A stretch of DNA of 64,000 nt from an uncultured Geobacter sp. (GTDB taxonomy: Bacteria > Desulfobacterota > Desulfuromonadia > Geobacterales > CAIOGM01), in contig CAIUWK010000011.1 in assembly GCA_903902855.1 (NCBI GenBank), forward strand, positions 1 through 64,000. The letters run 5' to 3'. Positions within the stretch are counted from its first letter, which is position 1; the number at the start of each line of letters is the position of its first letter. Positions 10,313 through 19,262 of the stretch are shown piece by piece. The notes beneath the pieces were generated by a model. That model was not told the DNA's origin and ran no database searches. It was given only the letters and a program-made list of their open reading frames with translations. Both the position numbers and the translations under genes were made by a program.

Positions 10313-10643
10313 AGGCCGGGACCGGGGACGAGAGAGATCTAGAAGCGTCTCAAGGTGCCTGGTGCGACAAAGTTGAAGTGTGTATTAGCAAGTGCGGCGG
10401 CAACGCCGCTCTTGTCGTATCCCGCATATCTCCCCTCGAAGCAGGAATTGGTCGGCTTGTCTGCGCACTGTACGTTCCGGCTGAAGAGGGAATTAATCAC
10501 TCCCGGTTCCCCAATCCCCCCCCCTTTTTTTCGGATGAGACTCTGCCGCGTGCGGTGTATACTTAGTTCGCCAGCGGAGGAGTGGTCGGTAAAGGCTTGA
10601 TGCGCCATGGAGGTGCGTCGAGAAAGGACGAAAGGAGAAGCCG
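10313..10643. other. Intergenic region with no credible gene
   Basis: No ORF here has convincing coding character. It holds one copy of GGGACCGGGGAC (10318-10329), a GC-rich hairpin (GCGGC/GCCGC near 10395) and a run of C followed by T near 10520-10530. A TATACT hexamer at 10558 could be the -10 of the aldo/keto reductase gene, but no good -35 is seen. A minus-strand reading ends in a protein-like tail (GRYAGYDKSGVAAALANTHF), which might be a relic or a repeated element; I cannot identify it. Confidence 0.45.
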
Positions 10644-11633
10644 GTGAAACAGCGTAGAGTTGGGAGTCATGGCCCGGAGGTTTCGGCTCTGGGGCTCGGC
10701 TGTATGGGGATGTCCGATTTCTACAGCGGTCGCAACGAGCAAGAATCACTGAGCACCATCCATCGGGCATTTGAATTGGGGGTCAACTTCCTGGATACCG
10801 CCGACATGTATGGACCCTTCCTCAATGAGGAACTTATCGGTCGAGCCATCAAGGGGCACCGGGAGGAGGTGGTTCTGGGAACCAAGTTCGGCATGGTCCG
10901 GGACCCCTGCAGCCAGATGGTGCGGGGGGTCAACGGTCGCCCCGAATACCTTCGGGCAGCTTGCCACGGGAGTCTGCGCCGTCTGGGGGTGGAGACCATC
11001 GATATCTATTACCAGCATCGGGTCGACCCGGCCGTTCCCATCGAGGAGACGGTGGGGGCCATGGCGGAGCTGGTCCGAGAGGGGAAGGTCCGCTGGCTGG
11101 GGCTCTCCGAGGCAGGACCGGCCACCATTCGACGCGCCCATGGTGTGCACCCCATTACGGCGCTTCAGAGCGAATACTCCCTCTGGACCCGTGACCCTGA
11201 GGATGAGGTCTTGGCCCTCTGCCGGGAACTGGGGATCGGCTTCGTGGCCTACAGCCCGCTGGGGCGCGGGTTCCTCACCGGCCGGTTCAGCCGGTTCGAG
11301 GATCTGGCTCCCGATGACTACCGCCGCAACTCACCCCGCTTTCAGGGGGATAATTTTAATAAAAACCTGGAGATCGTGGCGCAGGTCAAAAGGCTGGCGA
11401 ATCGGAAGGGGTGTACACCTGCGCAACTGGCTCTTTCCTGGGTGCTGGCGCGAGGGGAGGATATCGTCACGATTCCAGGCACCAAGCGCCGGGAGTACCT
11501 GGAAGAGAACCTGGGAGCCCTGGAGCTGGAGCTGACGACGGAGGAGGTGGCTAACATCGAGGCGGTTTTTCCCGTGGGGGCCGCCGTCGGGGCTCGCTAT
11601 CCCGAGGCGATGATGCGGCTGGTCAGGGGATAA
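10644..11633 (+). CDS. Aldo/keto reductase
   Basis: NADPH-dependent oxidoreductase of the aldo/keto reductase superfamily (AKR), with a TIM-barrel fold. The likely catalytic tetrad is visible: Asp and Tyr in FLDTADMYG, Lys in LGTKFG and His in YYQHRVDP. The C-terminal [16 protein letters not shown] segment is the family's cofactor-binding end. The 329-residue length is typical for the group related to IolS and plant auxin-induced reductases. A GTG start follows AAAGGAG. The substrate cannot be told from sequence. Confidence 0.92.
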   Translation: MKQRRVGSHGPEVSALGLGCMGMSDFYSGRNEQESLSTIHRAFELGVNFLDTADMYGPFLNEELIGRAIKGHREEVVLGTKFGMVRDPCSQMVRGVNGRPEYLRAACHGSLRRLGVETIDIYYQHRVDPAVPIEETVGAMAELVREGKVRWLGLSEAGPATIRRAHGVHPITALQSEYSLWTRDPEDEVLALCRELGIGFVAYSPLGRGFLTGRFSRFEDLAPDDYRRNSPRFQGDNFNKNLEIVAQVKRLANRKGCTPAQLALSWVLARGEDIVTIPGTKRREYLEENLGALELELTTEEVANIEAVFPVGAAVGARYPEAMMRLVRG

Positions 11634-11637
11634 GCAG

Positions 11638-11706
11638 GTTCAAGGTTCAAGGTTCGAGGTTCAAGGTCGGGAATGCGAACAAACCTTGAACCCTGAACCG
11701 GTTTTA
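11638..11706. terminator. Tandem-repeat inverted element between convergent genes
   Basis: Four imperfect tandem copies of GGTTCAA(G) are followed after about 13 bases by the complementary AACCTTGAACCCTGAACC and then GGTTTTA. The element fills the space between the convergent reductase and TIM-barrel genes and can form a long hairpin on either strand, so a bidirectional terminator role is plausible. The tandem heptamer structure is unusual for a simple terminator. Confidence 0.55.
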
Positions 11707-12492
11707 TGGGGTTGTTGTTTCCCGCACGAGGAACGCCCGAATCTCCGAGAGCATCTCGACGATGAGCGTCTCGTCCCGGGGGAATTCGTGGGGGGAGAGT
11801 TCCAGGGTGAAGAAGCCGTCGTAGTTGGTCTGGCTCAGGTGATTGAGAAAACGGGTCAGGGGGAGGATGCCGTGTCCGGGGATCAGGTGCTCTCTACCGT
11901 GGCCGTAGTCGGAGAAGTGAATGTTCCTGATCCGCCCCGAATTGTAGAAGGTGTAGAAGTCGTTTATGAAATTGGTCTTGCCCGATCCCAGGTGCGTCGT
12001 GTCGAAGGTCAGGTAAAGGTTCCGTTCGGAGATGAACTCCACCATCTTCTGCGTTACCGAGAGGATGTGGGGATTGATCTTGAAATTTCCCACCCACGGC
12101 ATGTTCTCCAGGGTGACGAGAACCTGCTCCCGCCCCACTTCCTTCTGGAAGTCGAATATTTTGTAGAGCCAGCGCCAGTAGCGGAGCTCAAACCCCAGCC
12201 ATGAGGGGGGATGAAAATTGACGAGTCCGACTCCGGCCTCGTCCGCCAGATCCACCGAACGCTGGAGCATCTCCACCGGCCCCCCCCAGCCGTCCAGAAT
12301 CATGAACGGTGCATGAATGGAGTGGATGGGATGTATGGCTGCCAGTTCCCTGATCAGTGCCCGGCTGTTGACCCGCTGGAACTCCTGGTTGATGATCAGC
12401 TCCAGGCCGTCAAAACCGGCGGCCTTGGCCATTTCGAAGGCCTTGGGGAGCGGAAAGGTGAAAAGAGTACCGGACGAAAGGGAAAAGCGCAT
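11704..12492 (-). CDS. Sugar phosphate isomerase/epimerase-like TIM-barrel protein
   Basis: The 262-residue protein resembles the xylose isomerase-like TIM-barrel (AP endonuclease 2) superfamily. Visible metal-site-like positions are the Glu in LVTLENMPW, His in FDTTHLG, His in IRNIHFSDYG and Glu in FFTLELSPHEF. The ORF track extends to 12840, but that extension overlaps the upstream DUF294 gene. The ATG at 12492 (MRFSLSSGTL) lies 2 bases after that gene's stop and is clearly the start. Substrate unknown; co-transcription with the symporter module is likely from spacing. Confidence 0.8.
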   Translation of the reverse strand: MRFSLSSGTLFTFPLPKAFEMAKAAGFDGLELIINQEFQRVNSRALIRELAAIHPIHSIHAPFMILDGWGGPVEMLQRSVDLADEAGVGLVNFHPPSWLGFELRYWRWLYKIFDFQKEVGREQVLVTLENMPWVGNFKINPHILSVTQKMVEFISERNLYLTFDTTHLGSGKTNFINDFYTFYNSGRIRNIHFSDYGHGREHLIPGHGILPLTRFLNHLSQTNYDGFFTLELSPHEFPRDETLIVEMLSEIRAFLVRETTTP

Positions 12493-12494
12493 CG

Positions 12495-13790
12495 TCACAC
12501 CCGTTGGGCCAGACTGCTCTGGATGACCTTCTGGAGGGTGGCCACCGCCTCCAGCGCCTGCCGCAAGGCGTTTTCGTCGGAGGGGGGGAGTGTGTCGGGG
12601 AGGAGCCATGCCCCGTCCCCAACTCCTGCATGTTCCCGAGCTTCCAGCAGCGCCATCAGGCGAAAGATCTCGATCCCCCCCTGAAGAAGTCGTTTTCCCA
12701 ACTCCACGTCCAGCGTTCCCCTCTTGAGGAGCTGCTGAATCCGCTCCAGGGTACCGGTTTCGGCAACCCCGCCGGTCACCGCCTGGAGTCGAACCATGGA
12801 GACCAAGGGGAGGGAGGCCAAGCGGTTCAGGTCCATACATCCCCGATGGGGGGGGGATCGTTCAACCCGATAATTGCCGAGAAAGGAGAAGGGGGAGGGG
12901 AGCGCCGTCACGGTCTGCGCCGCCTTCAGGATGCAGGCGGGGTGCCTCTCCGCCGCCCCCCGGACCAGGGCGATGAGTTGTCCCCCAAGGGGTGCATCCC
13001 CCGACACGACCCTCAGGTCGGCCAACTCGAAGAGCGGGGTGTTCAGGGTTGTGGCGCGGTGGGAGAAGATGTTGCCAAGGCGCCGCCCGGGGAGAGCCGG
13101 GGAGCCTGATTGTGTTCCGCCGCTTCTGCGGCAGAGCTCTTCCAATCGCTCCTCCCACTCCTCTGGAGATGCTCGCCAGGCAGGGGTGTCGGGCATGATT
13201 CCGCGTCCGTTCTTTTGGAAGCCGCACTCTCCCAGTATGGCGGCCACTCTTTCTGCCAGACGGCTGCAGTATTTGGCTGCGTCCGGCCCGGGTTCATGGA
13301 CCAAGAGGCTTTCCATATCTGTGGAGAGGGTTGCCTCCCGTCGACCGGCTGCTCCCATGACCAGCCAGGCGTACCCGGGGGGCGCTCCCACTCCGGAGTG
13401 CTTCAGCTCCTCTTCCGCCAGCCGCAGCGCCTGGGTAACGATGCTGTCCAGAATCGTGGTGCAGAGGAGATGGAAGGCGGGGATCGACTCCCGACGGCTG
13501 AAGGAGGCCGTCACCACTCCCACCAATCCCTTGTGCAGGCGCGCCAGTTCCACCGGCGTGGCGACCCGGAGGAGTTCTTCTAGTAACCCACCGAATTCCT
13601 TCTGGAAGCTCTGCTCGGCGGTGATCTCCTCCTGAAGAGTGCTCCGTACCTGTGCCAGCAGTTCCCGCCCCTCCTCCACCGGGAGGCTACGCAATTGCCG
13701 GAAGATGCCGTCGCACACCTCATCGAAGAGCCGTTTTGTCTTCCTGTCCGACAGATAGTTGCCGGAGCCCGCCTCCAGGGTTACGGTCAT
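12495..13790 (-). CDS. DUF294-type putative nucleotidyltransferase, symporter-linked
   Basis: A 431-residue soluble protein. The central MGAAGRREATLSTDMESLL resembles the GS-x-GR-x-E-x-T nucleotidyltransferase-like signature of DUF294 proteins, and the C-terminal region (about 270-430) resembles the helical DUF294_C domain. The usual CBS pair and cyclic-nucleotide-binding domain are absent; the N-terminal 130 residues are helical. Such proteins are often encoded beside acetate-type sodium:solute symporters, as here, and are presumed regulators. The ribosome binding site overlaps the upstream symporter stop. Function is inferred from context. Confidence 0.72.
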   Translation of the reverse strand: MTVTLEAGSGNYLSDRKTKRLFDEVCDGIFRQLRSLPVEEGRELLAQVRSTLQEEITAEQSFQKEFGGLLEELLRVATPVELARLHKGLVGVVTASFSRRESIPAFHLLCTTILDSIVTQALRLAEEELKHSGVGAPPGYAWLVMGAAGRREATLSTDMESLLVHEPGPDAAKYCSRLAERVAAILGECGFQKNGRGIMPDTPAWRASPEEWEERLEELCRRSGGTQSGSPALPGRRLGNIFSHRATTLNTPLFELADLRVVSGDAPLGGQLIALVRGAAERHPACILKAAQTVTALPSPFSFLGNYRVERSPPHRGCMDLNRLASLPLVSMVRLQAVTGGVAETGTLERIQQLLKRGTLDVELGKRLLQGGIEIFRLMALLEAREHAGVGDGAWLLPDTLPPSDENALRQALEAVATLQKVIQSSLAQRV

Positions 13791-13799
13791 GATTCGCTC

Positions 13800-15335
13800 C
13801 TAATCCAGATGGCCGTGGACTTCAGTGGCCAGGAACCGGCGGATTCGTTCGGGAGGTGGGGGGGTCATAAGCGACACCAGGATGGTGACGAGGATCACCA
13901 GGGGGGCACCGCAGAGGGCTGATGAGGTGATGGGGAAGATCACGGCAACCAGAGGGATGATCCCTCCCAGAAGCGGGGCAGCAAAGGTGACGAGAACTCC
14001 CAGGAGCATGCCGGTGATGATCCCCTGCCGGTTGGCCCGTCCCCACCAGATCCCCAGGAGGAAGGCGGGGAAGATGGTGTTGCCGGCCAGGGCGAAGGCC
14101 ACGGCCGTGATCTCCACGATAAGCCCAGGGGGGTTCACTGCGATGAGATACACGATGAGCGCCAGGAGCAGGGTGCATCCCTTGGCCACCCTCATTTTCC
14201 GGTACTCCGAGGCGGTGGGGTGCAGGAACCCGGCGTAGATGTCATGGGAGCAGGAGGCGGCGCCGGTCATAAGGAGTCCGGACACCGTGGCGAAGGCGGC
14301 GCTCAACCCACCGGCGGCCAGTATTCCCACCAGCCAGAGGGGGAGTCCCCCCTTGGTTGCTGCCGTGATGACGATCATGTCCGCCATCCCCCTGGCCGTG
14401 GCCGGATCGACTGCTTCGCCGCTCTTGAACTCCAGGAGCCGGGCAAAGACGGCGTAGGCCGGCGCCGACCAGTAGATGAGGGCGATGAAAAAGAGTCCCC
14501 AGACTACGCTCCAGCGGGCGTCGCGGATGTTGGGGACGATATAGAAGCGGGAGAGGACATGGGGGAGTCCTGCTGTCCCCACCATCAGAGTGAAACAGAG
14601 GGCCGACCACTGGAACAGCGATGACCCGGCGAAGGGGAGGGTAAAGCTCTCCCGAAACTCCGGTGAGAGCTGGGAGAGCGCCGCGCCGTAGCCGAACTGG
14701 GGGAGAATCCAGAAATACCCCAGCTTCCTGGCCAGAAACATGAGGGGGAGGATGAAGGAGATGATGAGAATGGTGTACTGTAACTGCTCGTTTTTCATTA
14801 CCCCCAGAGAGCCGGCAAAGACCACGTAGGAGATCACTGCTACGGCCCCGAAGGTGACGGCGGTGGCGTAGGGGACCCCAAAGAGCCAGCCGAAGAGGAT
14901 GCCGATCCCCTTGAACTGGGCGGAGCAGTAGATCACCGAGATGGTGATGGAGATGATGGCCGAGATGAGTCGCGCCGTGGGTGAGTCGTACCGCTCCCCC
15001 ACGAAATCCGGAGCGGTATACTTGCCGAAGCGCCGGATCTGACCGGCCAGCAGAATGAGGAGCAGGACGTACCCCCCGGTCCAGCCGATGACGCAGGCCA
15101 GGGCCTGGTAACCGTACAGGTAGAAGAAGCCGGCCATGCCGAGAAAACTGGCGGCGCTCATCCAGTTGCTGGCAATGGCGGCGCCGCTCCCCAGTCTGCC
15201 GGTGGAGCGCCCTCCCAGGCCGTACTCGGAGCTTTCCCGGACCTTGTGGAGGAGTCCCACCAGGAGAAACGAGGTGAGAACCACCACGGAAATCATGAGG
15301 GGGACGAGCTTTATCTGGAGGTCACTGATGTTCAT
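13800..15335 (-). CDS. Sodium:solute symporter, large subunit (acetate-permease-like)
   Basis: Member of the SSS family with about thirteen membrane segments in 511 residues. N-terminal motifs YGLGGRSTGRLGSGAAIASNWMSAASFLG and FVGERY match the ActP-like branch that pairs with a DUF4212 small subunit. The neighbouring small subunit (overlapping by 14 bases) and DUF294 protein complete a recurrent three-gene module. In Geobacter-type organisms such permeases import acetate, the main electron donor, but the substrate is inference here. Confidence 0.85.
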   Translation of the reverse strand: MNISDLQIKLVPLMISVVVLTSFLLVGLLHKVRESSEYGLGGRSTGRLGSGAAIASNWMSAASFLGMAGFFYLYGYQALACVIGWTGGYVLLLILLAGQIRRFGKYTAPDFVGERYDSPTARLISAIISITISVIYCSAQFKGIGILFGWLFGVPYATAVTFGAVAVISYVVFAGSLGVMKNEQLQYTILIISFILPLMFLARKLGYFWILPQFGYGAALSQLSPEFRESFTLPFAGSSLFQWSALCFTLMVGTAGLPHVLSRFYIVPNIRDARWSVVWGLFFIALIYWSAPAYAVFARLLEFKSGEAVDPATARGMADMIVITAATKGGLPLWLVGILAAGGLSAAFATVSGLLMTGAASCSHDIYAGFLHPTASEYRKMRVAKGCTLLLALIVYLIAVNPPGLIVEITAVAFALAGNTIFPAFLLGIWWGRANRQGIITGMLLGVLVTFAAPLLGGIIPLVAVIFPITSSALCGAPLVILVTILVSLMTPPPPERIRRFLATEVHGHLD

Positions 15336-15648
15336 AGGGGTATCTCGTGCGGCTGTGCCGCTCCGTCAGTCGGTCGATGTAGAGGTTGTAGATGATGCAG
15401 AGGATGACGAACCAGAGGGGGAGAAACTGGCCGGTGAACCAGACATTCAGCGGCAGGTTGAAAAAGGTGAAACGGGTGAAGATGTTTTCCCCGGCAGCGG
15501 TTGTTTCCAGGAATTTCTGGAGAAACTGGAAGCCGAAGGTTGCCCCCCCCCAGCCGATGAGGATCACCAGGGTGATGACGACTTCACCCCCCATATATCC
15601 CTTTTTAGGGCGAAGGAGATTTACTTCCGACCACGGTTTATCGTTCAT
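15322..15648 (-). CDS. DUF4212 small subunit of the sodium:solute symporter
   Basis: A 108-residue protein with two hydrophobic segments (around 24-45 and 75-95), a charged N-terminus and a short polar tail, matching the DUF4212 'symporter small subunit' type. The start follows GGGAAGG. It overlaps the large-subunit start by 14 bases and begins the minus-strand module symporter-DUF294-TIM-barrel. It probably forms a complex with the large subunit in the inner membrane. Confidence 0.8.
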   Translation of the reverse strand: MNDKPWSEVNLLRPKKGYMGGEVVITLVILIGWGGATFGFQFLQKFLETTAAGENIFTRFTFFNLPLNVWFTGQFLPLWFVILCIIYNLYIDRLTERHSRTRYPYEHQ

Positions 15649-15890
15649 GACAGCCTTCCCGGAGAATGAAAATTGATAGTGACTTCACATGTTACGGGGA
15701 TTCGACGCCGGAGTCAAGGGTAAGCGCACGAGATTCGGTGGACGTGTGATCACCCGTCTCTTTCATACGAATGGACTTGCCCAAATTATCGTGTCGTCTA
15801 TAATCCAAAAAATCCATTGGACTGTGAATGGTGAATTAAGCTATTTTGACTGCCGATACAGTCAGTGAGCCGATGCAGGGGTAACGAGAC

Positions 15891-16418
15891 ATGTGGGAGA
15901 GGCAGGAGAGGGTGGCGGCCCGGGAAGGGGAGTTGCTGAAGCGAAGGATTATCCGTCTGGGCAGCATGCAGGGGGATCGATGGCGGCAGATCGCCGTTCT
16001 CTACCGACTGGCGGACGGCTACGGTCGTCGGGTATCCCCTCATAGTTTCTGTCACGGCATGGCCGATGGCACCACCGGTTGCGTCACCGGCGTCTGTTGC
16101 GCCTGCAAGCCCGATGTTTTTGCTTTTGAGCAGGAACTCCTTGACCGTCTTCCCAAGCGTCTTGCCAACAGGGGAACGTGCTGCCCGTTTTTCAACCGGG
16201 CGAAGAAGAACTGCGGTATCTACGGTGTGCGTCCCTTTGCCTGCCGGATCTACTTCAACCAGGGACGGTCGCGAATTTCCTGCCGGAATCCTGCGGAAGA
16301 AACACTCCAGCTCTTCGATTTACTCAAACGTCATCTGGCTGAGATCCTGGGGCCGTATGGGGGAGGGTATCACCCCAGCGGTGCAGACCGTGAAATGACC
16401 GACTTGATTTCCTCATAA
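15891..16418 (+). CDS. YkgJ-family CxxCC cysteine cluster protein
   Basis: A 175-residue soluble protein with the cysteine pattern of the YkgJ/UPF0153 zinc- or iron-chelating family: CVTGVCCACKPDVF, GTCCPFF, NCGIYGVRPFACR and a later SCR. The conserved 'C-xx-Y-xx-RPxxCR' element is intact. Family function is poorly defined. It is transcribed divergently from the symporter module, with 242 bases between them. Confidence 0.8.
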   Translation: MWERQERVAAREGELLKRRIIRLGSMQGDRWRQIAVLYRLADGYGRRVSPHSFCHGMADGTTGCVTGVCCACKPDVFAFEQELLDRLPKRLANRGTCCPFFNRAKKNCGIYGVRPFACRIYFNQGRSRISCRNPAEETLQLFDLLKRHLAEILGPYGGGYHPSGADREMTDLISS

Positions 16419-16818
16419 CGTGTTTTGGCCATAAAGAGGATACCTGTCCCCGGTCCGAGAACTCCCGGATTCATTGCCGATGCCGGTTGAATGAATGGGA
16501 TAAGCGGCTCTTAAAAGGAGAACGATACGGAGTGAAGTCTTGATTTTCCGGAATTTGTCGGTTATCCGTCGGCTACTCCTCTTGCGGCTGCTCTGCGCAT
16601 GGTGAGTAGAGAAGTATTTCCTTTTAATTTTGGCATAATTATTGCAAAATGTGTTGATTTTCACGACCTGGATACTCAAAGGCTGAAGGCTATTAGGAAA
16701 ACCTCAGCAAGATCAATAAACGCGACTTATACGAGATGGGGTTAACCTTCAGTCTTCAGTCTTCAGTCTAAATACCTGCGTAGTTACCAAACAACAATAA
16801 ACAAGGGGGAATGTATTA
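16419..16818 (+). other. 400-base leader region of the secreted repeat protein
   Basis: No credible gene is present; the 88-residue minus ORF in the track lacks protein-like character. The region holds a minus-oriented copy of the GGACCGGGGAC repeat (16446-16456), a consensus sigma-54 promoter (16631-16646) and three tandem CTTCAGT heptamers (about 16747-16770). CTGAAGG at 16684 can pair with CCTTCAG at 16745, so the roughly 160-base 5' untranslated leader may fold. No known riboswitch was recognised. Confidence 0.55.
16631..16646 (+). promoter_or_regulatory. Sigma-54 (RpoN) promoter
   Basis: TGGCATAATTATTGCA matches the -24/-12 consensus TGGCAYRNNNNTTGCW at every defined position, with GG and GC separated by 10 bases. 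It would direct transcription toward the secreted HAF/Ig-repeat gene 170 bases downstream. An enhancer-binding activator would be needed; no activator gene is adjacent. Confidence 0.7.
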
Positions 16819-18975
16819 ATGAATAGAAAGCATCGTATCTCAGGTGGCTTGCGTAGCCGCAGCCTCGCGGCGTTTACCACCTTGGTCGGACTCATCTTCT
16901 TGTCTGTCCTGCCCGTCTGTGCCGACTATTACTACTACATCACCGATCTGGGGACGTTGGGGGGGACCAGCAGTCGCGCCTATGGGCTCAACAACAGTAC
17001 TCCAATCAAAGTAACCGGGCAATCCCTCACGGTGGCGGGGCAAAATCACGCCTTCGCGTACAAGCCCATGACCGATCTGGGGACTCTGCTGGGGGGAACC
17101 GACAGCTTTGGTCGGGCAATCAACAACAGCGGACATGTTGTGGGTTATGCCACGGCAGCTGACGGCAAACAGCATGCTTTTATCTACAATCCTGTCAGTT
17201 TTCCGCTGACTGACCTGGGAACGCTGGGGGGGTACCCCTGCGATGCCACGGCGATTAACAGCAGCGGTCAGGTGGCAGGATCGTTTACCACCACCAAGAC
17301 TCCCGTCAAGTCACACCCCTATGTCTGGAATAGCGGAACAGGGATGACCGATCTTCTCACCGACCCCCTGGTGCCGGTAACCTGGGCCAGCGGTTATGCC
17401 ACCGGCATCAACGATCTGGGGCAGGTCACAGGTTATGCCATAGATTCCGTGAGCAACAACTATCGAGCATTTCTCTACACTCCGACTGTAGGGATGACCA
17501 ATCTGGGAACACTGGGGGGGAAAGAAAGCCAGGCGCGTGCCCTCAATGCCTCAGGCAAGGTCGTCGGTAATTCCCGTATCGCCAGCGGCTTACAGCATCC
17601 TTTCTATTACGGCGGCAGCGGTCCCCTGGTGGACCTGGGGACTTTCGGCGGTGACGCCGGTTATGCTCGCTCCATCAACAGCAGCGGCCTGGTGGTAGGG
17701 CAGACCCAATTGCCGGGGAACATTAACACCCCCTTCATCTGGAGCGAGAGCACGGGGAAGATCGATCTTGCCACCGTGGTCGGCAATAATCATTCATCCT
17801 ATGAACAGTGGTATCTCTCTGACGCCTTGGTCATTAACGACCAGGGGTTCATCGTGGGGGTGGGGAGTATCAAGACGGCGGCCGGTGATCAAGCGCACGG
17901 TTTCCTCCTGACCCCTGCAACCCCGGTTACCATCACTACCACCATCCCCATCCCCTACGGCCATGTGGGAGATAGCTATAACAAGTCCTTTGCCGCTACC
18001 GGAGGAGTCGCTCCCTACAGTTGGTCGATTACCTCCGGCGGACTACCTCCCGGGTTAATCATGAGCAGTACCGGAGCTATTACCGGAAAGCCGACAATCA
18101 TCGGTAACTACTCCTTTACCGTTGAGGCACGGGATACCGTCGGATTGACCGCCTCCAAAGAGGTTACCCTCTACGTCAGTACGGTATTTCTCTCCGACAT
18201 CACCCTCCCCAATGCGGTAATAGGGAATTCCTACGGTCGCCAACTGGCGGCGTCCGGCGGGACCACGCCGTATACCTTTGCTCTTGTGGGGGGATCTCTC
18301 CCTCCGGGGCTGCTCCTGACCACCGACGGTTATGTGCGCGGTACGCCGACCACCGCCGGCAGTTATGACTTTACCGCACAGATCACTGATGCCGCCGGAG
18401 TCGTCTCTCCTCCACGGAGCTATCCGCTCACCGTCGTTATCGGTCCGCTGACCATCACCACCGCTACTCTTCCCAACCCCACCCTTTACACATCCTACAG
18501 CCGTTCCCTGGTGGCAACGGGTGGCTTGAAACCCTATGAATGGTCCCTGTCGGATGGTGCATTCCCTGCGGGATTGATCTTGAACCCAACTCTGGGGACC
18601 ATCAACGGTAAAGCGACCGTACCTGGGCCTTACACGTTTACGCTTCAGGTCAGTGACTCCAGAGGGGTGACAACTTCACGGATCTATTCTTTCACCGTGC
18701 TCATCGCCCCCCTGAGTATCACCACCGCGACTCTGGCCAACGCCTCTCTCACCAACAGCTACAGCAGGAGTCTGGTGGTCGCCGGCGGCCTGCTTCCCTA
18801 TGAGTGGTCCGTGCTTTCCGGCTCCCTCCCTCCGGGATTGACCTTGAACCCCACCTCGGGTGTCATCACCGGCAGAGCGACCACCGCCGGAACCTACTTC
18901 TTTACGGTGCAGGTAAGTGACGGTCAGCTTCCCGCGGTAACGGCCACCAAGCCCCTCTCCATACTGGTAAAATAG
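16819..18975 (+). CDS. Secreted protein with HAF repeats and four Ig-like domains
   Basis: The 718-residue product has an N-terminal signal peptide ending near VCADYYYY. Residues about 40-370 carry six or seven HAF-type repeats (DLGTLGG...A.GIN.SGQVVG), a family found in extracellular proteins. Residues about 370-718 form four tandem putative Ig domains (He_PIG type: 'SY..SL.ATGG..PY.WS...G.LPPGL.L...G.I.G.PT..G.Y.FTV'). There is no obvious C-terminal anchor, so it may be released or attached non-covalently. AAGGGGG precedes the ATG. Likely surface or adhesive role; unproven. Transcription is probably sigma-54 dependent. Confidence 0.85.
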   Translation: MNRKHRISGGLRSRSLAAFTTLVGLIFLSVLPVCADYYYYITDLGTLGGTSSRAYGLNNSTPIKVTGQSLTVAGQNHAFAYKPMTDLGTLLGGTDSFGRAINNSGHVVGYATAADGKQHAFIYNPVSFPLTDLGTLGGYPCDATAINSSGQVAGSFTTTKTPVKSHPYVWNSGTGMTDLLTDPLVPVTWASGYATGINDLGQVTGYAIDSVSNNYRAFLYTPTVGMTNLGTLGGKESQARALNASGKVVGNSRIASGLQHPFYYGGSGPLVDLGTFGGDAGYARSINSSGLVVGQTQLPGNINTPFIWSESTGKIDLATVVGNNHSSYEQWYLSDALVINDQGFIVGVGSIKTAAGDQAHGFLLTPATPVTITTTIPIPYGHVGDSYNKSFAATGGVAPYSWSITSGGLPPGLIMSSTGAITGKPTIIGNYSFTVEARDTVGLTASKEVTLYVSTVFLSDITLPNAVIGNSYGRQLAASGGTTPYTFALVGGSLPPGLLLTTDGYVRGTPTTAGSYDFTAQITDAAGVVSPPRSYPLTVVIGPLTITTATLPNPTLYTSYSRSLVATGGLKPYEWSLSDGAFPAGLILNPTLGTINGKATVPGPYTFTLQVSDSRGVTTSRIYSFTVLIAPLSITTATLANASLTNSYSRSLVVAGGLLPYEWSVLSGSLPPGLTLNPTSGVITGRATTAGTYFFTVQVSDGQLPAVTATKPLSILVK

Positions 18976-18992
18976 TGATCATCCCCTGACTT

Positions 18993-19082
18993 CCTGAGGC
19001 GGTGCCGTTTGCTGCCTCAGGAGGCTCACACCATACAGAGGACTGTCAGGCGACAGGGCTTACGGAAGATCGTAGGCCCTGT
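18993..19082. other. Two hairpins between the repeat protein and parA
   Basis: CCTGAGGC/GCCTCAGG (18993-19021) forms an 8-bp stem just after the repeat-protein stop, and ACAGGGCTTACG/CGTAGGCCCTGT (19053-19082) forms a 12-bp stem with one mismatch and a six-base loop. Neither has a T-run, so they are not standard intrinsic terminators. They may act as 3'-end protecting structures. No parS-like palindrome (TGTTTCACGTGAAACA) was found here. Confidence 0.5.
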
Positions 19083-19262
19083 TCCGTTGGGGTGGCGTGA
19101 CCGTTTCCTCCTCTTCACCGGATTCCCGCAGATCGACACTTTTCCGGGGATGAAAATTACCTTCCCATCGTTGGCGCTTTGTGGTACTTCTCACGCTTCA
19201 TAAACCCGCGCCGGACAGCCTTCCCGTTCCGTATTGAAGAGACCACTAAAAGATTGAAATCT

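Noticed and set aside
10355-10600. 81- and 62-residue plus ORFs after kup
   Set aside because: Overlapping frames over a hairpin and a C/T run, with no ribosome binding site; treated as intergenic.
12493-12840. N-terminal extension of the TIM-barrel protein
   Set aside because: It overlaps the DUF294 gene in another frame and has no protein-like character; ATG 12492 begins the recognisable domain.
16413-16679. 88-residue minus ORF
   Set aside because: It covers the sigma-54 promoter, has basic low-complexity composition and no ribosome binding site.
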